Shown here in pieces: positions 45,825 to 58,424 of a stretch of 64,000 bases of DNA (its first letter is position 1; each line of letters begins with the position of its first letter). Made by a program: the position numbers and the translations under genes. Location: positions 806,001 to 870,000 of the forward strand of contig NW_026947544.1 of assembly GCF_034190915.1 (NCBI RefSeq), written 5' to 3'. This stretch comes from Cavia porcellus (Eukaryota > Chordata > Mammalia > Rodentia > Caviidae). A model generated the notes under the pieces. That model saw only the letters and a program-made list of their open reading frames with translations. It searched no databases and had not been told where the DNA came from.

Positions 45825-46298
45825 GCACCAGCACTACTGCCACCACCTGGAGGAGAGAGCAGCTCTGCTGAGGAGGTTTGAGGCCTACTTAGGCCATAGG
45901 GGGACACTCTATCAGCCTAAGGAGCTTTGCTGTCTAAGGAGCTGGGTGTTTACACAACATCAAACCCCTAGGAAAGTATGAGATACTTGTTCTAGGGTGT
46001 TGGGGGCCTGCTGGCCTTGCAGTCACATGAGATGGGCTTAGCTGGATTTCAGATTACCTGGACCATGCCAGGTAGCATTCTTTTACTAGGGGGGCTTTCC
46101 TGTGAGAGGGAGGAGCTGTGTAGATTGAGGAGGCTTTAGGTCTACCTGAGAGGAGCCTGGCAAACTTCCTATAATCCAGGGACCTCACTGGCCAAGGAGG
46201 GAGCTTTACTATCAGAGGAGTCCCAGGAGCCCCGGACATAGGAGACAATTACCAACACGTCCAGGGGAAGTTTTGGAACAACACTTGAAACAAGGAAA
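45825..46298 (+). promoter_or_regulatory. L1 5'UTR, non-monomeric part
   Basis: GC-richer linker between the monomers and ORF1. From about 46,173 (AATCCAGGGA) onward it matches the second L1 (53,888 onward); upstream of that point the two 5'UTRs are unrelated. Confidence 0.7.
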
Positions 46299-47253
46299 TA
46301 TGGCAAAATAACAAACTGAAAGACCAAAATGCAGTCTCAAACATCCAACCCACCCCAAGAAAGCCAAAGAGCCATGTACATAGACAAAACATGCCATGTG
46401 AATAAAATACTTGAAATAATAGTAACTGAAATCAAGAAGCAACTCTGAGAAGTTTTAAATGAATTCAAACTAGAAATAATCCCTCAGATAAAAGAAGAAA
46501 TGATAAATGAATGAGATGCTGAACATATCTAAAGAAGATACAGTTAAAAAAAGTTGAAGAAACTTAACAAAAAGATAGAATCCCTGGATGAACAATATCA
46601 GAAACAAACAGAATATATAAAGCAGATGCAAAGAGATATACAGGAAATCAAAAATTCCTTTGAAAGTTGTAAAAACTGCCTCAATAAATGTGAAGATAGA
46701 ATTCAGACCTAGAAGACAAGATTTCAGCCAGTGAACAGGAAAAGAAAGATCTTTTAAAAATAACAAAAAATCAGGAAATAACAATTCAACACCTGCAAGA
46801 TGACTCAAAGAGAAACAACATAAGGTTAATAGGTATAAATGAAAAAGAAGCAGATGACTTAAAGATGTCAAGACGATATTTAGAGAAGTAATAGCTGAAA
46901 ATTTCCCAAACATGAGATTGGAAACTGATATCAAGATCACTGAAGCATATAGAAATCCAAATAACCATAACCAAAATAAAACTACACCCAGACATATAAT
47001 AATCACCATCCCAGAAATCAAACAAAAGAATAGAATATTAAAAGCTGTCAGAGAGAATAGACAGAACACCTATAAAGGAAAACCTATCAGAATCACAGCA
47101 GACTTCTCAGCACAAACAATAAAGTCAAGAAGAGCATGCAGTGAAGTATTTCAGATTCTAAAGGAAAAAGATTTCCAACCTAGATTGATGTACCCTGCAA
47201 TACTGTCCTTCAAAATCGATGGAGACATAAGATACTTCCCTGACAAAGAATAG
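46299..47253 (+). pseudogene. L1 ORF1 (RNA-binding chaperone protein), broken
   Basis: ORF1p is a trimeric coiled-coil protein with an RRM and a C-terminal domain that coats L1 RNA. Starting from the ATG at 46,299, stops appear within a few codons and the frame shifts repeatedly. The coiled-coil segment (46,600-46,780) is Lys/Glu-rich. The C-terminal domain is open at 46,912-47,253 (113 codons), with the family's RHIIITIPEI and KGKPIRITADFS motifs and the FQILKEK region. The 199-codon antisense frame at 46,470-47,069 is a shadow. Confidence 0.9.
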
Positions 47254-47399
47254 CATGATCACCAAGCCAACCCTGCAAAGAATACTGAAAGGTAGCCTAG
47301 ATATATTTAGGAAAAAATCTCTAAACAAAGCAGACAATTAAACAGAACAGAAGGATAAAGATGAAACAGCAGAAAGATAACATGTATACAATAAACCAA

Positions 47400-50300
47400 T
47401 ATATAACAGTTATAATCATTAATGTATCAATGCACCATTTAAAAGAAACATGCTGGCAGAATGGGTCAAGAAAAAAAAATCCACCATATGCTGTCTAGAA
47501 GAAACCCATCTAACCCAAAAGGATACTCACAGACTAAAAGTCAAAGGATGGAAACAATACCTTATGCAATAGGACCCAAACCCCCCCAAAAAAAGCGGGG
47601 GTAGCTATTCTGTTTGCAGACAATGTGAACTTCAAGCCAATAATGATCAGAAAGGATAAAGAAATTCACTACATACTGTTTAGGGAAAACTTCAAGAGAA
47701 AAAGATCTTAAATATATATGCACCAAATTCAAAGGCACCCAGTTACATAAAACAGAAATGAAAAACTAACATGAAAAATTAACAGAAATGAAAAACTAAA
47801 TTAGCAGTAACACAGTTCTAACAGGAGATCTTAACACAGCATTGATACCAATGGAAAGATCAATCAGACAGAAAATAAGCAAAGAAACTGAATCACACCT
47901 GTGAACAAATGTACTTGATAGACATATACAGAGTTTTCCACCCAACAACCACAGAACACACATTCTTCTCAGCAGTACATGGGTCGTTCTCTAAAATAGA
48001 CGATATATAAAATCAGAGTACATATTCAAATAAATGAACAAGGGTGGAAATTATCTCTTGCATGCTATTGGATCATAGCACTATGAAATTATAAATTAAT
48101 GAAAAAAGATACTGTAAAAATCCAACAAACACTTGCAAACTGAATAACACACTCTGGAGTAATCAGTGCATCACAGGAAATTAAAGAAAAAATTAAACAA
48201 TACCTACAAACAAATGAAAACACAAATACAACTTACCAGAAACTGTGGGATGCCATGAAAGCAGTCCTCAGAGGAAGATTTATTGCACTGAGTTCCCACA
48301 TCAAGAAAACAGAAGGAATAAAAATAAATAACCTGATGTTACACCCCAAACATCTAGAAAAAGAAGAGCAAGTCAAGACCAAAGCCAAAAATAAGAGAGG
48401 AAATTATAAAAATCAGAGCAGAAATCAATGCAATAGAGACTAAAAAAAAAAAAAAATCCACAAAAATCAATGAGTCAAAGAGTTGGTTCTTTGAAAACAT
48501 AAATAAAATTGATAATCCCCTAGCCAACCTGACTTTAAAAAGGGAAGAAAAAGCTCAAATTGATGCAATAAGGAATGAAAAATGCAAAATCACTACATAC
48601 CCTATCAAAATACAGATCAGTTTTACAGTTTTGAAAACTTCTACTCTCAAAGGTTTGATAACACAGAGGAAATAGATTCTTAGAAGCATATGAAGTACCA
48701 AAGCTAGGTCATGAAAATGTAAAACTGCTGAATAACCCAGTTTCTATTCATGAAATCGAAAATGTAATTAAGTCCTTACCTACAAATTAGAGCCCAGGCC
48801 CAGATGGATTCACTGCAGAATTCTATAAGAAATACAAAGAAGACCTAATGCCAATACTCCTCACACTCTTCAATGAAATTCAAAGGGAAACAATACTTCC
48901 TAAATTGTTCCTAGAATCACATATTACTCCAGTACCAAAACCTGAGAAGGACCCAACTAAAAAAGAGAACTACAGTCCAACCTCCCTAACGAACACATTA
49001 CAAAAATCCTCAATAAAATATTGGCAGATAGGATGCAGCAAATCATCAAGAAGATCATACACCATGACCAAGTGGGATTCATCCCAGGCATGCAGGGATA
49101 CATAAATCAATAAATGCAACCCATCATGTCAGTAGAGCCAAATGTAAGAACTACATGATTATTTCTATAGATGCACAAAAAGCTTTTGATAAGGTCCAAC
49201 ATTCCTTTATGATAAATGAAATATTTAGGAATTACTCTCACAAAAGAAGTTAAAGACCTATACAGGGAAAATAATAATGCACTGAAAAATGAAATTGAAG
49301 ATGATCTCAGAAAATGGAAAGACACCCCTTGCTCATGGATAAGAAGAATAAATATTGTGAAAATGGCCATTCTCCCCAAACAGTATACAGATTCAATACA
49401 ACCCCAATAAAAATACTATCAACATACCTCATACATCTAGAGAAAATCACTCGTAAAATTCATCTGGAGCAAGAAGAGACCTAGAGTAACAAATTCTAAG
49501 CAGCAAAGGCAAGGCAGGAGGCATCACATTCCCTGACTTGAAGTTATACTATAAAGCTATTGTAGTAAAATCAATATGGTACTGGAACCAAAACAGAGCC
49601 ATCGATCAGTGGAATAGATTAGAAAATACAACCACAACTACAAAAACTCTCAACCACCTTATCTTTGATAAAGGGTCTAAACATGTTCAGTGGAAGAACA
49701 ACAGTCTGTTTAATAAATGGTGTTAGAAAAACTGGCTCTCCATGTGCCAAAAACTAAAACTAGACCCATGCCTATCACCATGTAATAAAATAAAATCTAA
49801 ATGGATCAAAGATCTAAATATTAAAACAGAAACACTAAATCTATTGGAAGACAAATTGGGTAAAAACCTTGAAGACATAGGAGTAGTAGAGAATTCGTGA
49901 ACAGGACTCAAACCCACGGGAAATACTTCCCAGACTCAATAAATGGGATCACCTCTTATTAAAAAGTTTCTGCACATCAAAAGAAATCTGCAGCATAGTG
50001 AAAAGAAAACCCACAAACTGGGAAAAATACTTAGTGAACTGCCCCTCAGACAAAGGACTTCTGTCTAAAACATATAAAGAATTTAAAAAAAAATCAGACA
50101 CCCAATATTCAAAGACCTAATATAAAAATGGGCAACTGAGATGATGCCTAAAGCCTGATGCACAGAGCTGTATTGCTGTATTGCTGAATTCAGTTTTACA
50201 CAATTCTCAGATGAAGAAATACAAATGGCAAATAAATACATGAAAAAATGGTCGTCATCATCATTAGAGAAATGTAAATTAAAACCACAATGAGATTTTG

Positions 50301-50770
50301 TCTCACTCCTGAAAGAATGGCCACCATCCAGAAGACCACCAACAACATATGCTAAAGAGGCTGTGGGGAAAAAGGAACTCTCCTGAACTGCTGGTGGTAG
50401 TGTAGACTGGTGCAACCATTGTGGAGGTCAGTCTGGAGACTTCTCAGAAAGCTGGGATTGGAAGCCCCATTTGACCCAGCTATTCCAGTTCTAGGCATAT
50501 TCTCAGAAGAACTCAAAGTATCAGACCACAGTGATATATGTGCACCCATATATATGGCAGTACAATTTGTAATAGCTATCACTTGGAAACCACCTAAGGG
50601 TCAATCAAATGAAGAATGGATAAAAAGTTGTGGTATTTTTATACAATGGAGTTCTTCTCAACTATAAAGAATGATCACATTGAGATAATTATAAATAAGT
50701 AGACACAGCTTGAGACCATCCTCATAAGTGAAATAAATCAAACCCACATGTATAAATACTGAATAGTATA
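47400..50770 (+). pseudogene. L1 ORF2 (endonuclease/reverse transcriptase), broken
   Basis: Fragments in successive frames: endonuclease domain from about 47,440 (CCLEETHLTQKDTHRLK-like), linker (48,255-48,443), reverse transcriptase start (48,848-49,105, with the [17 protein letters not shown] motif), post-RT region (49,216-49,410, [16 protein letters not shown]) and C-terminal region (49,538-49,726; 50,410-50,667). Near 49,215 the sequence jumps from the [11 protein letters not shown] segment to [14 protein letters not shown], removing the part of the RT that should carry the catalytic FADD/YADD box. A foreign 34-bp insert sits at 50,145-50,178. Confidence 0.92.
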
Positions 50771-52182
50771 CCTAGTGTAAGAAATGATAAGAACACACAA
50801 AACTATGTGGTAATCATAATTCCTCATCATATTGGTTTGAAGCCATACAATGTTTTCACTCATTAATTGGAATAGTTTTAATCTGGTTTGTTCGATTTTG
50901 TTGTCTGTGATAGTATGAATAGCTACTTTGAAGAAAACCAGACATCATAAGAGCTAGTGATGATTTAATATGATCTTGTTTTGAAGTCCCATAAAGCTCT
51001 TGTTCATCTGTTTCCATTAGTTTTTAACAAGTTGTTTCTTATTATATTTTACTATATGCAGTAGTAAAAAAAAATGTTTTATAGGCAAAGAGATATTATA
51101 GAAGCTGTTGTCAATTTTCTATTACCTGGTTCTAAATACCCTGTAATTGTTTCATTCTCTTGAATGGCTTCACACTATCTTGATATGTTTTGTAGTAAGC
51201 TATAGTATATGAAGTTATACTGAAATAATTCAAGGAAAGAGAAACTATGGTGACTACTATTATGTCAAGTTATCTGGTGGTGAAATACAATTATGCTTAA
51301 ATTGTTTGGTTCTGTCACTATGTTCTCTTTTATCACAATCTCCCCCTTTTTTTAACCTTTTTTAAATTAATGTATTTTTTTTCATTAAGGGAAATCTAAA
51401 TTTAAAAATAGCAGCATATATTATAGTAACATTTTTTTCCTATCAACCTGATTTGAATCCCTGTATTGCTCTCCCCATCTTGTTCTGACTGATTTTATTA
51501 TATTCTATTTTGTTTGATAGTATCTAGTTTGAGGGTTTAGGCAACTGCTTTGAAAGCAGTAAGATTTACTATGAAGCCCATTATGGTTTGACTATTATCT
51601 TCTTTTGAAGTCCTGTAAGGTCTCCAATAGGTTTTATTGGTCTTTTTCTGTACTGTTTTGTTCAATTATATTATACCTGATGATATAGGTAACTCTTTTT
51701 AAGATAACAAAAGGCATTTTTGATCACCTGGCATTCTATTTTTGCATCATGTACTATGTTCATCCTTCTGTTCTAACTGACTCTCTTTTGTTTTATCACA
51801 CTTGGTTTTATTCTCTTCAAAAAAAAAGTAATAAGAACTGTGGGACTAATAAAGCCCAAAAAGTGTAATTGTTATTGTAAAAAGAGAAGAAAAGAAAGTG
51901 GTCTAAAGCGTATAACTGCATGTATATTTAAGTGTGTAGGATAGAAAACCATATTACTGAGTATTTGTTGGATCACTGAACACAACTGTCTGCAATCTCA
52001 CTGTATTAATGTCCACTTTGTATGCTTTAATTTTGTAATTTGGACAACTGTTTCTAAGATGACAATATGTAATCTATTAACTAGTGACTTCTTACTGTAT
52101 ATTTTTTCATGAAATGCTGTATTACATGTACCTTTTTTGCTGCTTTTTTTTCTTTTTTCTTTTTTTTTTCTTTAAATAAAAG
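50771..52182 (+). other. Long-type L1 3'UTR, older copy
   Basis: Same block order as 1,268-2,479 but diverged and longer, ending in T-rich tracts (52,142-52,171) and an A-rich terminus. Confidence 0.8.
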
Positions 52183-53569
52183 AAATGTTGCTGTCCCCTT
52201 CTCACTGTCTACTCAATACAACAAAGCAACTGACACAAGTTATGCTTTCAAGCAGGATTGTGAAAAGAGATATTTCCCTTATTCCATGTACAGGTTGACC
52301 TTACAAAGTAACATAAATTTCTACCAAATAGAAGGAAAAAGCTTTCCCCAAGAGAGATGAACAGGAAAAATCTCAAACTCATGTCAGATTGCTTCAAACT
52401 CCATGGACTCTTGTGGAATTTTTGACTTCTAACTTATCAAGAGATCCACCTATCTGGTAGGTAAGACACTCATTCCACTGAAAAAAATTGTAATTTTCTC
52501 TCCTCCATGAGAAATCAAAAGCAGAAATGCACAGGTGAATCCAATTAAGAGCACACCATTGCCAAGCAGGCCACTGTCAAAATTGTTAAAGTGAGTGCAG
52601 CTGCAGATGCTGCAGGTTGCAGCCTACGACCTGATACTTTCTGTCCCCAATAGCCACTCAGCTGCCTTCTATGGACCCTGCACTCATTTCTCGTCCTGTC
52701 CATATGACCCAGTGTCCATGGAATTTGTTTTCCCAGGGCTGAGTCATTCCATGACACACTCTAGGAAACACAGCTACACCCTTGCCTCTGGGCCTCCTAT
52801 CTCATCCCATGAGAAATTGAGAGCCCTGTGAAAGTGGAGCCAAGATAAAAGAGGGGCTTATGCCTAAAGTCTGATGCACAGAGCTGTATTGCTGATTGAT
52901 CAGTTGTGTCATTTCGCATGCCTTCTAAAAATATCTGAACATAGGCCATTGGGATCCCTTCTTTAGTTGTGGACACAGAATGTTTCATACCTCCAAGACA
53001 TATCTGGGGCATTGAGGTAAAGAGGGATTTGGATCCCCTTTCTAAGGTTTTCTCTTCCACCCAGATATATTTTAAGTTTGAGAAAACCTGCAGATCATGA
53101 GCTCTCTAGGATTTTTCTGGCTTAATACATTGAATACATTGAATACAATACATTGAACCTGGACCTCATGGGTAGTGTGTGCAGTGTTGTACTTGCATAG
53201 CTGCCTACCTTCTCTAAATTTAACTCTAAGAAATGTGAGCCACAAGACATGAGGAAAGATGAAGCAGGGGCTCGAAATATTTATGTCATGCAGCAGTTCT
53301 CCTTAATTTAGGGACTTCTCCCATGGTTGCTGGCTCTCAGGCCAACTGATACCACAAAGGAGGCAATAGTCCAGGACAAATTGTGCATGGGGCTTGCAGG
53401 CTTACAGTCCAAGCTCTCCAAAACTGATCCAAAGCCCCATCACTGTGGGATTTCCATTCTTCCTCGTGAAAATTTTGCTCTCCATCAGTTTGATGAAATT
53501 CTGTAGACTGTGGTAGTCAAGTTTTGGCCCCTTAGACATCATAACAGTGCATCTCCAATCATTCTCTTC
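52183..53569. other. Unassigned DNA between two L1 elements
   Basis: No gene or recognised repeat. It contains the 34-bp block shared with 50,145-50,178 (at 52,861-52,894) and a short (AATACATTG)n stretch at 53,125-53,158. The right part may belong to the 5'UTR of the following L1. Confidence 0.45.
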
Positions 53570-54583
53570 CACTTTGGGTAGACTCTCGAGTTCTGAGCAA
53601 GCAGGTAGGCACTAGCAGTTCCAGAACATGGGAGGCCTGTGGTAACTGCCCCATACACTTTCCCTCAAGTCCAGGTAGGTTTTGACCCTCGCTCATTCCT
53701 GACCGGGAGAATTCTTGGCTTGCAGGTTCACTGGACCAGCGGGCATTTCCTGAGGAGGCCTTCAATGGCCTCCCCACTCCTGGGTGTGCTTGGTGTACTC
53801 TGGAGTTCTAGGCAAGAAAGTGTATGCCATTGGTTCCAGAGGCTGGGCTTGAGCTAGCCTGCTACAATCCCACTGAACCTCTGTTAATCCAGGGAACAGG
53901 GTGACCAAAGTCCCAGGAGCTGAGGACATAGAGAAGGATTTCCAACAGATACTGGGGAAGCCTTAGAATCACATTTGAGACACTTGAAACACAAGAGTAT
54001 AGGGAAATGACAAAACAAAAGACCAAATTACAATTGCAAACCTCCAGGTCATCCAAAGAAACCTAAGGAGTGATGTACATAGAAGAAAATATATGTCATA
54101 CACCTAAAATACCTGAAATAATAGGAAATGAAATGAGGAAGCATCTCTGGGAAACTTTACCAGAATGCAAATTAGAAATCATCTAATAATCTCCTAGATT
54201 AAAGAAGAAATGAATGAGATACTGAACATGTCTACAGAAGACACAGTTAAATCATTGGAGGAACTAAGCAAAAAGATAGAATTCCTGGATTAGCAATATA
54301 AGAAACAAACAGAATATACAAAGCAGATGCAGAGAGATATGGAGGAAATCAAAAATTCCATTGAATGCTGTAAAAATCACCTCAATGAAAGTGAAGATAG
54401 AATTCCAGACCTTGAAGACAAGATTGCAGCTAGTGAACAGGCAAGGAAAGGTCTTTTAAAAATAGCAAGGAATCAGGAAATAACAATTCAACAACTGCAA
54501 GATGACACAAAGAAAAACAACTTAAGATTGATAGGGATTAATGAAAAAGAAGCAGACAACATAAAGGATGTCAAGAGAATATT
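53570..54583 (+). mobile_element. 5' portion of a second L1 with a different 5'UTR
   Basis: 5'UTR sequence from at least 53,570, then ORF1 from about 54,007. The element breaks off in ORF1 where a minus-strand L1 tail begins. A roughly 60-bp block recurs at 214-bp spacing (53,579 and 53,793; both contain ACTCT.GAGTTCT..GCAAG), suggesting remnants of a different, ~200-bp monomer type. Confidence 0.8.
54007..54583 (+). pseudogene. L1 ORF1, truncated
   Basis: From the ATG at 54,007 a TAA follows after about 19 codons. The open part (54,327-54,614) is the coiled coil (LNESEDRIPDLEDKI-like heptads) and the start of the RRM (KKNNLRLIGINE). It is truncated in the RRM by the L1 3' end that follows, so the last codons of that open frame are not ORF1. 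Confidence 0.88.
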
Positions 54584-54680
54584 TATTTTTTATTTAAAGA
54601 GAAAAACAAAATAAAACGCAACAAAACAGTAAAAGCCTACAAGTAATACAGAACTTCAAGTAAGAAGTAAGAAGAGAGCT
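54583..54680 (-). mobile_element. Very short L1 3' end (minus strand)
   Basis: TTTTTTATTTAAAGAGAAAA and CAAGTAATACAGAACTTCAA are the reverse complement of the L1 3' terminus (compare 24,355-24,435). Only about 90 bp are present before duplication copy B starts. Confidence 0.75.
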
Positions 54681-54837
54681 TTATCCACAGGATACCATTA
54701 TTCTGTGGCCTTTAAATCTTTCATGCTAGAAAAATTTAGTTTCTCTTACTGTGAGCTGTATACAGATACACAAAGAAATTAAAACATAGCAAAACTAATA
54801 TTGCTAATTAAAGTGTCTGCTTTTCCTTGAGGATATT

Positions 54838-55165
54838 TTGATCCTCTGGCTTAGGGTTATAGGGAAACATATGGGGTCTTAAAAAGTGAAACCTGGTAGG
54901 AGATTTTAGGTCAAAGGGAATGAGCTCTCAGAGGGTTCTGGAACCTCAGTCTCTTCTGTCTCTTTTCACTTCCAGATCATGAGATGAGCTACAACTCTGC
55001 TCCCCCACTCATTTCAGCCATAATGTATTTCACCACAGTACCAAAAGTGGGAGTCTATCTGATTGTGGATTGGAACTTCCAACCTTCCAGTCAGAAGAAA
55101 CCTTTTCTGTCATTAAGTTGATTGATTCAGTTATTAGTTACAGTAATGAAAAGTTGACTAGTACC
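54838..55165 (+). mobile_element. MaLR-like LTR, 5'-deleted (copy B)
   Basis: Paralogue of 39,905-40,280 lacking the first ~55 bp through the microhomology deletion; retains GAACCTCAGTCTCTTCTGTC and TTAGTTACAGTAATGAAAAG. Confidence 0.75.
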
Positions 55166-56399
55166 ATTACCTTCCAAAATCCCATCTTTTGCACTGAAAT
55201 GTCATGATACATTTCTCAGAGTTCCTCCAGCATGAAGGTTTTTTGCCAGAGTCACTTCTGGGATAGCATCATCCTTCCCATCATGACCACGTCCCCCACA
55301 TTTGTTGATAAGTTGCCTTTATCTGCATACTGTGAGGTTTTCAAATGGCAGCAAGGCTCCCAGAGTCAAATCTTGCTGTTTATTTGAGATTCATATTTCT
55401 CTGACTCTTTTTTCATTTTTAGTTATTTGTTGCACTGCTGTCTTTTTCACCCCAGTCCTTTTGGAGGCTGTCACTTCTGTTACATAACATGTGTGCTTCT
55501 TATGGCAGATGTGGTGAGAACACAGTGCAGTGATCTGGGATCCTGATCACATTAATTTTTTAAAATGTTTGTAATGTGTGGATTAAAAATTCAGCAGTGA
55601 TATTTGAACCTTATGCAATGAGGTTAACTCATCATGGTACCTGGGATTTGAACCATGGAATAGGGGAATTGATGCTAGTTGACTAAACTCTAGTAATGGA
55701 AATTAAGAAATATCAAAGTTTTACAAAGCAAGATGTGCCTTTATGTCACTGTGTGTGCAAAATTACTTAATTGTTTCCATGGAATACTACTATTAAAACT
55801 ACATTTAGAAGTGGAAATGAGGCAAGTAGTACCCACAGCTTTCAAGGAGTGAGGCTGGCTCTGGAATCTACAGCCTAATTTCACTAACATGCTATGTTTC
55901 TAGGTTAAAAAGAAGTCATTGTTCTTCAATTGGCTTACATTTTTTTTTTGGCTTGAATATCAAATATTGCTTAAATATACCTTAAATACTTGCATGGTGT
56001 TCTGAAGGATATTTTTATTTAATATGTATTGAAGAATGCCATGATAAGAAACCAAGTTTAATACTCAGGGCTAGAAAAAACCATTTTAACAGAATAAAAC
56101 TTTCATGATATTCTGAGGTATCCAGCCTGGTTATCCCAACCAAACTGTAGCTGCAACTTAATAGTGCTCCTTCCTTTGTGACAGTTTGAGCAGGCTTCTA
56201 AATCTATTATTTTTCCTTAGGGTATCTCGCGTTCTTAACACTACTTAACAAATACTCAGCTCTTATTCTGTGCCAACTTCTGTGCTGAAGTCCTGTCTGG
56301 AAAGCATATATGCATGCCATATTTTGTCTGAATGTGTGTAATATCTAATGAAGGTGTGACAAGCAGCTAGCTTGGATAGAAGTATTATAGCAGCAGATA
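55166..56399. other. Unassigned DNA within copy B
   Basis: No gene; corresponds to 40,281-41,539. The frames at 40,446-40,712 and 55,302-55,487 are overlapping paralogues but are disrupted relative to each other, so neither looks constrained. Confidence 0.5.
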
Positions 56400-56836
56400 G
56401 GGCTAGGTCCTCCAAGGAAACAGTGCATACAGTGAGATATCTTCCAATTGTCAAAAAGGCAGATACCTGCCCCCCATCATGAGCCAGATAAATCAAATAC
56501 ACACAAATATTTCTAAGGATAAGCATCAGGAATTGCTATTCCAAATAGTTCTCTATCTATCACCCTGAGAAAGCCAGGAGTCACCAACCCAACAAGAGTC
56601 ACTGCTCTTTATGCATGCTCAGTTGGGCTTTTTAATGGCTCACTTCCTCACTGGTCTCTTATTTAATCAATTTTACCTGTGTGATTAATCTCTTTGGTAC
56701 ACCATAGTTTGTCCCCCTCGTGCCTACCTTGTGAGTTCCCATATTTTTCCCACTTTAGATGTGTCTAACTTCGTGGTTTTACTCAATATAGAAGTCTCTA
56801 GAAAAAACAGTCTTTGAAAACCCACTCAGGACCCTT

Positions 56837-56898
<62 letters not shown>

Positions 56899-56952
56899 GC
56901 ATGCTTTCAAAGAATAAATATATTCTGCTCTTAATCTCTGTTGTTACAAAAC
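56400..56952 (+). mobile_element. LTR family C (copy B)
   Basis: Paralogue of 41,540-42,246 with the polyadenylation region AATAAATATATTCTGCTCT; contains the shorter CT array. Confidence 0.55.
56837..56896. repeat. (CT)n microsatellite
   Basis: About 60 bp of almost pure CT, paralogous to the ~190-bp interrupted array in copy A. Confidence 0.97.
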
Positions 56953-57759
56953 CTCATTCTTCAATTTTAGAGAACATGAACTCGTACCAGATATCTAATA
57001 CTTTGGGGCTTCATTCCCCTTTATTGGAGGTACACTACAGCATAATTCCTTTCCGAGAAGGGATCATCATGAAAAATCTGTTTTTCCAATAATAAAAGCA
57101 ATGGTATGCATTTGCAAAATGGTATTTTATAATATACTTACTGATGTTTTTGTGTATGGCTCTAGAACAAGTTGACCTTGGAAATATACATAATATAAAT
57201 GTATATCACAAACAGATTTGTAGGAGGAATTAGATTTATCATTAAGTATGTTTTTTCTGGAACATAGATTAAACAATTATCTGTTGTTTATCTAAAGTTC
57301 AGCTTGATCTGCACATCCTGTGTTTTAATTGCTAAATCTGGCAGTGATAACCTTAAGTGAAGATTAGACATGTGCTAAGAATCAGAATTAGATGAGAATG
57401 AGTTAATATTTGTTTTTATTCCTGAAAACTATAACAAAATTCAAACAGGATACAAGACAGTAAAATTGCACATTGCCACTTCAGGAATAATTGCGTGGAA
57501 AATCCCCTTGATGAAAGAAAACTTTTGATCACATAGAAAATGAAAGACTTATTGCATATGGCAAACATATTTTGATGTGTGTGACTACAGTCAAGAATAG
57601 GAAACACTCCACTTGGAAACTTCCTCTCAAGTTATAATTGTAGTATCTGAGATCTGCCACAATTAATTAATGTAGCTTCATATAGACTATCCAACATCCG
57701 CAAGCAGAATGTAATATACTATTGATACAGGGATGATATCACACCTCGAAATAATTGGA
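56953..57759. other. Unassigned DNA within copy B
   Basis: Corresponds to 42,247-43,059; no gene or named repeat. Confidence 0.5.
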
Positions 57760-58420
57760 AGTACAGTAACTTCCAACCTGTTAGCCTGCTCGATGTCCCA
57801 TCTGCTGATTATGTGTTTTCATAAAAGGGAAGAATGAATTCTAGAAACAACAGAAATTAAGAGATTTCTGTTAAGAGATAACAGAAATTTATTGAAGGAA
57901 ACATAGGTATATTTATCAGGGGGAAAGAAAGCTTCTATTTAAGAGAGACAGAAGGGATCCTGAGAGTTGCCAAAGACCCTTTCCCCTGGAAATCTTACAG
58001 AGCAAAACCACATACAAGGCAAGGCTTGCCTAAGGTGGGAAATACTATAATCAATGAATAAGATTACAAATCAGTCACTGGGAAATCCAGAAGTTGGTGT
58101 GAGGCACAAAACTATATAAGACAATAAGATTATGGGTATAAACTCTTAGGTAATATTGATTAAATGAGGATTAAATGGGGATCAAGGATACACAGACCAA
58201 ACGGAGGCTTTTTCTGGAGGTTATGGGTAAGTGACTCTTTCTGGCCCCTCACCCAAGGTTTAGAATATCAATCACTGCTGTTTATTCCTAGGGGAAGTAT
58301 GTGGGTACAATCATTTTACCTTTTGTCTTGAGGTCTGGTCTTTCATGAGTTCCTCTACCCACACTTGTAATGTATTCTCAACTGCTGTACTAATCCTTGA
58401 GGGTCTAGTCCTGTCTGTCA
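57760..58420 (-). mobile_element. LTR-like element, family D (copy B)
   Basis: Paralogue of 43,060-43,700, with an antisense AATAAA near 57,890 and GGGAAGTATGTGGGTACAAT near 58,291. Confidence 0.5.
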
Positions 58421-58424
58421 ATAT

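Larger units (their letters stand above)
45371..52182 (+). mobile_element. Near full-length L1 with monomeric promoter, defective
   Basis: A 6.8-kb element: tandem-monomer 5'UTR (45,371-46,298), ORF1 relic (46,299-47,253), ORF2 relic (about 47,400-50,770) and long-type 3'UTR ending in T-rich tracts and TTTAAATAAAAG at 52,182. Multiple stops, frameshifts and a large deletion in ORF2 make it non-autonomous. Its 5' end touches the right edge of duplication copy A; no convincing TSD was found. Confidence 0.92.

Noticed and set aside
45329..45907. Three overlapping minus-strand frames with similar repeated peptides, possibly like an antisense L1 ORF0
   Set aside because: They arise from the 91-bp monomers read antisense; 91 is not a multiple of three, so the same peptide reappears in shifting frames. 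No start context or splice evidence supports translation.
46470..47069. 199-codon open frame on the minus strand
   Set aside because: It is antisense to L1 ORF1. Long antisense frames are expected opposite A-rich, Lys/Glu-rich coding sequence; its Phe/Leu-rich composition is the complement of that bias, not a membrane protein.
52109..52360. 83-codon plus-strand frame
   Set aside because: It starts in the T-rich 3' end of the full-length L1 and runs into flanking DNA; no family motif.
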